A model generated the notes under the pieces. The model was not told where the DNA came from, did no database searches, and saw only the letters and a list, made by a program, of their open reading frames with translations. This document shows positions 6,373 to 11,368 of a stretch of DNA of 11,368 nt, piece by piece (within the stretch, counting starts at the first letter, position 1; each line of letters opens with the position of its first letter). Source of the DNA: Gallionellaceae bacterium UBA5126 (lineage in GTDB: Bacteria > Pseudomonadota > Gammaproteobacteria > Burkholderiales > Gallionellaceae); contig DHYQ01000054.1 in NCBI GenBank assembly GCA_002414205.1, positions 1 to 11,368 on the forward strand, written 5' to 3'. The position numbers and the translations under genes were made by a program.

Positions 6373-6418
6373 AGCGCAACCCCGCCAACTGTTTTTTAAT
6401 CTCCTGCTCCAGCCCCGC
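6365..6418 (-). repeat. 54-base direct repeat, copy A (hsdM 3' end)
   Basis: Encodes HsdM residues 528-544 plus the stop, and contains the start codon of the small ORF. It is the counterpart of 5968-6021. The two copies are separated by 343 bases that encode only the DUF1016-like part, so the insert is exactly bracketed by the repeats. Confidence 0.93.
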
Positions 6419-7999
6419 CGATTCGGCAAACAGCGCGTCCAGCCGGGTGGTAAAGCCTTGCATCTTGTCGGTAAATTCTTGCGGGGTGAGGGCGCTGTAT
6501 TCAATCCTGACCTCGAAATACTGCCCGGCGCTGAGGCTGTAATTTTTGGCGGCGATGTCGGCGTAGCTGACCAGCACGGAGAAATCTTCCACCGCTTGTT
6601 TGGCATTGAAGGTGGCGATGATGCGGTCTTCTTCGGCGCTGGAGAGCAGGGTTTTCTGGTTTTTGCCGTCCTTGACCTTGGTGCCGAGGTTGGAGGCGTC
6701 GATCAGCACCACGCCGTCCTGATTGGCGCGGTTGATAAACAGAATCGACACGTTGGTGCCGGTGGTGGCGAAGATGTTGCTGGGCATGGACACCACGCCC
6801 GCCAGCATTTTGTGCTCGACCAGATGCTCGCGGATTTTGCGGTCGATGCCGCTTTGCGCGGTGATAAAGCCGGTGGGCACCACGACTGCGGCTTGCCCGC
6901 CGGGTTTCAGGCTGTGGATGATGTGCTGGAGAAAGAGCTGGTAAATGGCCATTTTCTCCGTGGCCTGTTTGGGGATGTTGGGAATCCCGGCAAAGAAGCG
7001 CGCGCGGTTTTCCTCGCTGTCCAACTGGTTGCGAAAGTCGCTGAAGTCCATCTTGAACGGCGGGTTGGAGACGATGTAGTCAAATTTTTTCAGGCGTGTG
7101 CCGTCGCGGTGCGCCGGGTGCAGCAGGGTGTTGCCCTGGATGATGTTGGGGATGGAGTGCACCAGGTTGTTCAGAATCAGGTTCAGGCGCAGCAGGCCGG
7201 AGGATTTTTGCGAAATGTCCTGCGAATACAGGCTGCAACGCTGCTCACCGATGGCGTGGGCAATGTTCATCAGCAAAGTGCCGGAGCCTGCCGAGGGGTC
7301 GTAGCAACTGACATTGCGCACCAGACCGCGCTGGCTGTCCGGCACCAGAATGGCGGCCATGATTTTGGCCACGGCGTGCGGGGTGTAGTACTCGGCGTAT
7401 TTGCCGCCGCTGTCCTTGTTGTAGTCCTTGATGAGGTATTCAAACAGCCCGGCGTAAAAGTCGTATTTTTCGTTGAAGATGCGCTCGAAGCTGAATTCCA
7501 CCAGCTTGTTGATGATGGCTTTGCAAAAAGCGTCACGGCGGTTGGGGTCGGTGATGTATTCGCTGACGCGATCAAACAGCGTCACTTTCGCCCCGCCGTC
7601 GGTTTTGACGGCAAAAATTTCATTGTTGCTGCTGGCAATGTCGCGCAGGGTGTCGTCAAACAGGCGGGCAAAACCGGCTTCGTTCTGACGGGCAAATAGG
7701 TGGGCGATAAAGTGCTCTGGCTTTAAACGGGCAGTGTCCGCACTCACCTGCATTTGCAATAGCTCCAGCTCGTCCGCGCTGAGGGCGGCATAGGCGGCTT
7801 CCCATTTGTCGGCCTGGCGCAAGTTCTCATCCAGTTTTTTGATCTCAAAGGCGAATTTGTCATTGAGGAATTTGTACAGAAAAACCTGGGTGATGATTTT
7901 GAATTCGTTGCCGTCGTTGCCCAGTCCGTAGGTGGCGCAGATGGCTTTGAGGTTGTCGATCAGTTGTCGGGTTTGTTGCGAAAAATCCAGTGTTACCAA
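6365..7999 (-). CDS. hsdM: Type I restriction-modification N6-adenine methyltransferase HsdM
   Basis: Methylates adenine in the target recognised by HsdS, protecting host DNA and forming part of the restriction complex. The protein is 544 residues. An N-terminal helical domain (1-150) comes first. The YYTP motif (204-207), the SAM-binding DPSAGSG (234-240) and the catalytic NPPF (312-315) follow in the usual gamma-class order, then EKMAIYQLFLQHI and the LKPGGQAAVVVPTGF block (364-378). The C-terminal helix ends AGLEQEIKKQLAGLRYE and is repeated in the next ORF. The start is TTG at 7999, supported by AGGAG seven bases upstream (8007-8011). The next in-frame ATG is around residue 83, too late for the domain. 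The start overlaps the hsdR stop by 7 bases (TTGGTAA). Confidence 0.97.
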   Translation of the reverse strand: MVTLDFSQQTRQLIDNLKAICATYGLGNDGNEFKIITQVFLYKFLNDKFAFEIKKLDENLRQADKWEAAYAALSADELELLQMQVSADTARLKPEHFIAHLFARQNEAGFARLFDDTLRDIASSNNEIFAVKTDGGAKVTLFDRVSEYITDPNRRDAFCKAIINKLVEFSFERIFNEKYDFYAGLFEYLIKDYNKDSGGKYAEYYTPHAVAKIMAAILVPDSQRGLVRNVSCYDPSAGSGTLLMNIAHAIGEQRCSLYSQDISQKSSGLLRLNLILNNLVHSIPNIIQGNTLLHPAHRDGTRLKKFDYIVSNPPFKMDFSDFRNQLDSEENRARFFAGIPNIPKQATEKMAIYQLFLQHIIHSLKPGGQAAVVVPTGFITAQSGIDRKIREHLVEHKMLAGVVSMPSNIFATTGTNVSILFINRANQDGVVLIDASNLGTKVKDGKNQKTLLSSAEEDRIIATFNAKQAVEDFSVLVSYADIAAKNYSLSAGQYFEVRIEYSALTPQEFTDKMQGFTTRLDALFAESAGLEQEIKKQLAGLRYE

Positions 8000-10900
8000 G
8001 GGGATACTCCTGTTCGGTTGCCCGATGAAAATTCATGCCGATATTCCGCCACCAGCAGTTGGTTGATGGTTTGGGCGGTGTGGGGGTTCAAGTGGTTGGG
8101 GAGGCGCATTTTGTATTCGCCAATGACAAACGGCAGGGTGGTTCGCTCAAAATAGCTTTCGTTGCCCAGTAGCTGGGTGTTTTGCAAAACCAGTTCGTCG
8201 GTTCGGGTTTTGATGCCGGTCAACACTTCAAACAGCCCGCGTTCGCTGCTGGCGAGTGTGCCGGTTTCCCACAGTCGCTTGTGGATGCGGGCGTATTTGG
8301 CATCGCCGTGGTATTTGGCGCGAATCAATTCGTTCTGTCGGTTTAACTCTTGCGCCCGTGCCTGAATGGCATTCAACGCGCCGATGTTGGCGTTCATTTC
8401 GTCTTGCGTCACTTCGTTGAGTTTTTTGTTTTTGAACAGCCGCTCCAACTCTTCTTTCAGGGTGATGAACTTGGGGTCTTGCGGGTCGAAGTTGCCCAGC
8501 AGGGTTTCGCGTGTCCTGCGCAGGGTGTCTTTTAGCTTGCCGGCCAACACCAGCTCGGTTTCCTTGAGCTTGGTGAAGGTGAACAGCACGTCCTCCAGCG
8601 CGAGGTTGAGCAATTTGCTGCTGTCCTCACCGGATTCCAGCCGTGCCTGCAAATTGAGCATGTCGAGGTGCAGGCTGGTTTCCCGATAAAGTTGGTTCAG
8701 TTTCTGGAAATCCAGTTGTTCGAGGAAGGAATATGCACCTTGCAAACGAATCAGGTTATACAGGCTGCGCGCATCGGCAAGGGCTTTTTTAAGCGCCAAC
8801 ACCATGCTGCGGTCGTGCATTGCGCGGATTTGCTGCGAGAAAATTTCGCTGTTTTCCGTATCGAAGCGACACAGCATGTCCTTGATGGCTTCGATTTCCT
8901 GCTGAATTTCGGCGGGCGATTTGAATAGCTTGGAATAATGCACCATTTCGTCGCCCAATTCGTCTTGCAGCTCCCGGAGGTAGGCTTGGTTGGTTTTGTC
9001 GAATTCGGTACTGATGTCCGCAAAATCAACCACATAGCCATAGCGAAAATCCTTGTAGGGACGATTGACGCGGGTCAGGGCTTGCAACAAATTGTGGTTG
9101 CGGATGACGCGTCCCAGGTAGAGTTTTTTCAGCCGCTTGGCATCAAAACCGGTCAGCAGCATGTTGTTAACGAACAGCAGGTCAATTTTGCCCGCTTTGA
9201 AATCTTTGATCCATTGATCGCGTTCAGTTTTGCTGCCGACATCATGCAAAATCAGCGCGCCGGTTTTCACCGCGTGGTTGCGCTGAATGCGAGCGGCGTA
9301 ACCCTCTATATCGCGCATGGCAAGCATGACTTGCGACCCATCTTGAATGGCGTTGCGTGGCTCGGCATAGCGGGCGTTGAAAATCTCGAACATCTGCTTG
9401 GCTTGTTCGTTGCTGTCGCAAATCACCATGCCGCCGATGCTTGAATCGCCCCATATCCTGCGGCTGTTTTCAAAATCCTGGATGATGTAATCCAGCATCG
9501 GCTCGACAAACTGCGGGTGGGCATAGAGTTGTCGGCGGTCAAAATCGCCCTGCTTGAGCGCAATCGCCGCAATGGCTTCCTGTAGCGAGAGTTTGTAATG
9601 GGTTTCAATTTCTTCGCGGATCAGGCGCAGGGTGTAGCCGTCGGCGATGGAGGCGTTGTAGTAATACTTGTGGATGTAGTCGCCGAACAGGGCGCGGGAG
9701 TTGTAGTCCTCGCCCAACAGCGGCGTGCCGGTCAAGCCGATTTGAATGGCGTTTGGGTCGGACGCTTGCAAATTGGCGAGGAAACTGCCCTTGGGGTTGT
9801 AACTGCGGTGCACTTCGTCCAGAAAATAAACACGTTGGATGCTGAGGTCGTAATCCTCGGCGCGCACCACTGCGGGGTCATCCTTGAATTTCTGGATATT
9901 GACCACGGTAATTTCCGGCTTGCCGCTGTGGTTGTGTACGGCTTGATTGGCCCGGATGTCGCGGACAAAGGCTTCGCGGCTGTCGATGGAATGCACGGTC
10001 AGGTCGCGGGCTTCAAACTCACGGCTGGCCTGGGTCAGCAAGTCGATGCGATCCACGATGAAGTAGAACTTGGGCACCACGCCGCGCTGTTGAAAATAGT
10101 CGGTTAGAAAACGGGTGTTGTAATACGCCAAGGCCGTTTTGCCGCTGCCCTGGGTGTGCCAGATGATGCCCTTGCGCAATCCGGCATTGAGTTTGCGCTC
10201 AATGGCCTGCGTAGCAAAAATCTGCGGGTAGCGCATGACGTGCTTGTGCATGCCGTCGCTTTCCTTCACATACACCAGTGCAAAACGCAGCAAAAAGGCC
10301 AGCCGTTCTCGGCTGAACAGCGAGGTGCAAATGCGGTTGGTTGGGGTGTCGGGCGATTTGTTGGTTTGAAATTCCGGGCTGTGCTTGATGCCGCTGAGGT
10401 TGTTGTCGCGCAGCACGGCATTTTCCAGCGCGTCATCTGCCTCCGCCAGCAAGATGGAGGGTGCCGCTTCTTCGCGGAAAAAATTAAAAATGGGCGCGCT
10501 GTAGGACGAGCTGGCGTAGAACGCGCCTTCTATGGGCTGCGACGCATCCTCGGCATAGTCCATGTTGTTGGAAAACACCATCAACTGGGTGAGGTTGATA
10601 AAACGCCGGAAGCGCGGGTTGCGGCTGCGGGTGATGATGCGTTCACGTTCGGCCAGCATGCCGTCACGGTTGTTGGGCTTTTTGACTTCGATAAACGCCA
10701 GCGGCAGGCCGTTAATCAACAGCGTGATGTCCGGGCGAAATTCGTCATCGCCATTCTTGCAGGGCAGCTCGGTGACAACGTGAAAGGTGTTGTTGTCGAA
10801 ATTTTCAAAATCAATCAGGCGCTTGCCGGAGCGAGTGGTGAGCATTTCATAAAATGCCTGGCCGAGGTCTTCATTTTGCAACGACAGTTTTACGTCACTC

Positions 10901-11088
10901 AGCAAACGCTCGATGTCGGCGGACAGGATGTCGGGATTGATACGGGCGATGGCTGCATGAAACAGGTTGGAGAAGATGTTGCAGTCCTCATCCCATCTCG
11001 CATCCTTGAGCGACAAGTAGGTGTAGCCCAGCCGCATCAGATGCAGAATGCAGGGAATTTTTACCCGTGAATCTTCGTTGAAAATCAT
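7993..11088 (-). CDS. hsdR: Type I restriction enzyme motor/endonuclease subunit HsdR
   Basis: ATP-driven translocase and nuclease of the type I system, acting with HsdM and HsdS on unmethylated foreign DNA. The chosen protein is 1031 residues, normal for the family. The nuclease domain shows PD (119-120) and E-V-K (134-136) of the PD-(D/E)XK fold. The motor has Walker A HTQGSGKT (311-318), the DEVH box (424-427), GLTGTP (451-456), LLTGFDAKRLKKLYL (644-658) and the motif VI region QALTRVNRPY (669-678). A helical C-terminal domain, which in this family holds the subunit to the methylase core, follows from about 700. The ATG at 11088 has AAGGA (11096-11100) 7 bases upstream. An extension to 11226 is open, but it is Pro/Ala/Cys-rich and unlike HsdR, so it is not used. 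All catalytic motifs look intact. Confidence 0.96.
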   Translation of the reverse strand: MIFNEDSRVKIPCILHLMRLGYTYLSLKDARWDEDCNIFSNLFHAAIARINPDILSADIERLLSDVKLSLQNEDLGQAFYEMLTTRSGKRLIDFENFDNNTFHVVTELPCKNGDDEFRPDITLLINGLPLAFIEVKKPNNRDGMLAERERIITRSRNPRFRRFINLTQLMVFSNNMDYAEDASQPIEGAFYASSSYSAPIFNFFREEAAPSILLAEADDALENAVLRDNNLSGIKHSPEFQTNKSPDTPTNRICTSLFSRERLAFLLRFALVYVKESDGMHKHVMRYPQIFATQAIERKLNAGLRKGIIWHTQGSGKTALAYYNTRFLTDYFQQRGVVPKFYFIVDRIDLLTQASREFEARDLTVHSIDSREAFVRDIRANQAVHNHSGKPEITVVNIQKFKDDPAVVRAEDYDLSIQRVYFLDEVHRSYNPKGSFLANLQASDPNAIQIGLTGTPLLGEDYNSRALFGDYIHKYYYNASIADGYTLRLIREEIETHYKLSLQEAIAAIALKQGDFDRRQLYAHPQFVEPMLDYIIQDFENSRRIWGDSSIGGMVICDSNEQAKQMFEIFNARYAEPRNAIQDGSQVMLAMRDIEGYAARIQRNHAVKTGALILHDVGSKTERDQWIKDFKAGKIDLLFVNNMLLTGFDAKRLKKLYLGRVIRNHNLLQALTRVNRPYKDFRYGYVVDFADISTEFDKTNQAYLRELQDELGDEMVHYSKLFKSPAEIQQEIEAIKDMLCRFDTENSEIFSQQIRAMHDRSMVLALKKALADARSLYNLIRLQGAYSFLEQLDFQKLNQLYRETSLHLDMLNLQARLESGEDSSKLLNLALEDVLFTFTKLKETELVLAGKLKDTLRRTRETLLGNFDPQDPKFITLKEELERLFKNKKLNEVTQDEMNANIGALNAIQARAQELNRQNELIRAKYHGDAKYARIHKRLWETGTLASSERGLFEVLTGIKTRTDELVLQNTQLLGNESYFERTTLPFVIGEYKMRLPNHLNPHTAQTINQLLVAEYRHEFSSGNRTGVSPW
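8007..8011 (-). promoter_or_regulatory. Shine-Dalgarno deciding the hsdM TTG start
   Basis: AGGAG on the minus strand, seven bases before TTG 7999, inside the 3' end of hsdR. No ATG or GTG lies near the HsdM N-terminus, so this site fixes the start and suggests moderate, coupled translation after hsdR. Confidence 0.7.
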
Positions 11089-11368
11089 CGCTCCGTCCTT
11101 GTGTACTGGCTTGCCAGGGCAGGCATCATAAGGGGTTTGCCGACATTGTGCCATCCGTGGGCAGGCATAAGGGGTAGCTGCTGCTGCGCCCGCCGGTTTC
11201 GGCTTTGCACTATAGGCCGTGGGCAATCAGGTCGCTGAGGTTGCAGCAAATTGGCCAAACACGCTTTTCCCGGAAAAAATTTATTCTCCGCATTTTGCGC
11301 GGCGATTGCGCCGGATATTCGCCGCACGGAGCGGTGTGTCCCAACCCGGTAACCACCGCAGGTATAAT
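11089..11368. other. Upstream region of hsdR without a supported gene
   Basis: 280 bases with no convincing ORF on either strand; the 80-codon minus-strand frame here has no recognisable features. Two near-identical direct repeats lie at 11117-11136 and 11159-11175. On the plus strand both read GGGCAGGCAT...AAGGGGT, and the first has an extra CAT. Small hairpins occur at 11106-11117 (CTGGC/GCCAG) and around 11299-11310 (GGCG/CGCC). The operon promoter should be here, but no sigma-70 pair is convincing: TATGAT (minus, 11130-11125) and TATAGT (minus, 11214-11209) both lack a good -35. Confidence 0.5.

Noticed and set aside
6373..6606. Upstream extension of the DUF1016-like ORF
   Set aside because: Fully inside hsdM in another frame; the domain match begins only after the ATG at 6372.
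6353..7699. Long plus-strand open frame (448 codons) opposite hsdM
   Set aside because: Antisense to a gene with all methylase motifs; composition is a typical shadow of a GC-rich coding strand and no family is recognisable.
10156..11070. Plus-strand open frame of 304 codons opposite hsdR
   Set aside because: Antisense to the nuclease and Walker A region of HsdR, with no recognisable domain.
11089..11226. 46-codon N-terminal extension of HsdR
   Set aside because: Pro/Ala/Cys-rich sequence unlike HsdR; the ATG at 11088 has a proper Shine-Dalgarno and a normal family start.
11255..11310. Possible terminator from the GGCG/CGCC hairpin followed, on the minus strand, by TTTTTT
   Set aside because: The T-run is about 25 bases beyond the stem, too far for an intrinsic terminator.
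11085..11327. 80-codon minus-strand frame upstream of hsdR
   Set aside because: No recognisable domain, no good start signal, and it ends within the hsdR start region.
11363..11368. TATAAT at the right edge as a plus-strand -10 box
   Set aside because: No -35 hexamer at 16-18 bases upstream and the downstream gene is not visible.

Overview
The window looks like chromosomal DNA from a proteobacterium, most likely a betaproteobacterium. This is an inference from a divergent Pcm-family methyltransferase next to a TolC-type channel, a typical 2-Cys peroxiredoxin, a ManC-type sugar nucleotide enzyme and a GC content that looks a little above one half. No rRNA, tRNA, CRISPR array, transposase or integrase gene was found.

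Layout. (1) 1-1280, minus: manC, cut by the left edge, probably leading into a polysaccharide gene set outside the window. A hairpin terminator at 1352-1380 separates it from (2) tolC (1413-2741, minus) and pcm (2814-3467, minus). (3) A 244-base divergent control region (3468-3711) has a near-consensus sigma-70 promoter for the peroxiredoxin, an imperfect 18-base palindrome just downstream, and an extended -10 box facing pcm. (4) 3712-4701, plus: peroxiredoxin followed by a small DUF1622 membrane protein, probably one transcript. (5) A REP-like palindrome at 4721-4751 sits between convergent units. (6) 4770-11088, minus: a complete type I restriction-modification operon in the order hsdR, hsdM, a small extra ORF, hsdS, with every junction overlapping by 7-8 bases. 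(7) 11089-11368: upstream region of hsdR with no gene I can support.

The most interesting point is the extra ORF between hsdM and hsdS. Its first ~117 residues are the N-terminal domain of DUF1016/YhcG proteins. Its last 17 residues are a near-exact copy of the HsdM C-terminus. The nuclease half of DUF1016 is absent. The ORF is bounded by a 54-base direct repeat (49/54 identical) of the hsdM stop/next-start junction, so it appears to have entered by duplication of that junction while keeping translational coupling. Of four codons that differ between the copies, three are synonymous. That hints, without proving it, that the HsdM-like tail is kept as protein. A small partner that docks on HsdS is a testable possibility; a harmless recombination remnant is the main alternative.

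How the genes work together: HsdR, HsdM and HsdS should form a restriction and N6-adenine methylation complex, with specificity set by the two AT-rich target recognition domains of HsdS. Peroxiredoxin and the DUF1622 protein may share stress-related expression. Pcm-like protein, TolC and ManC are probably core-genome functions.
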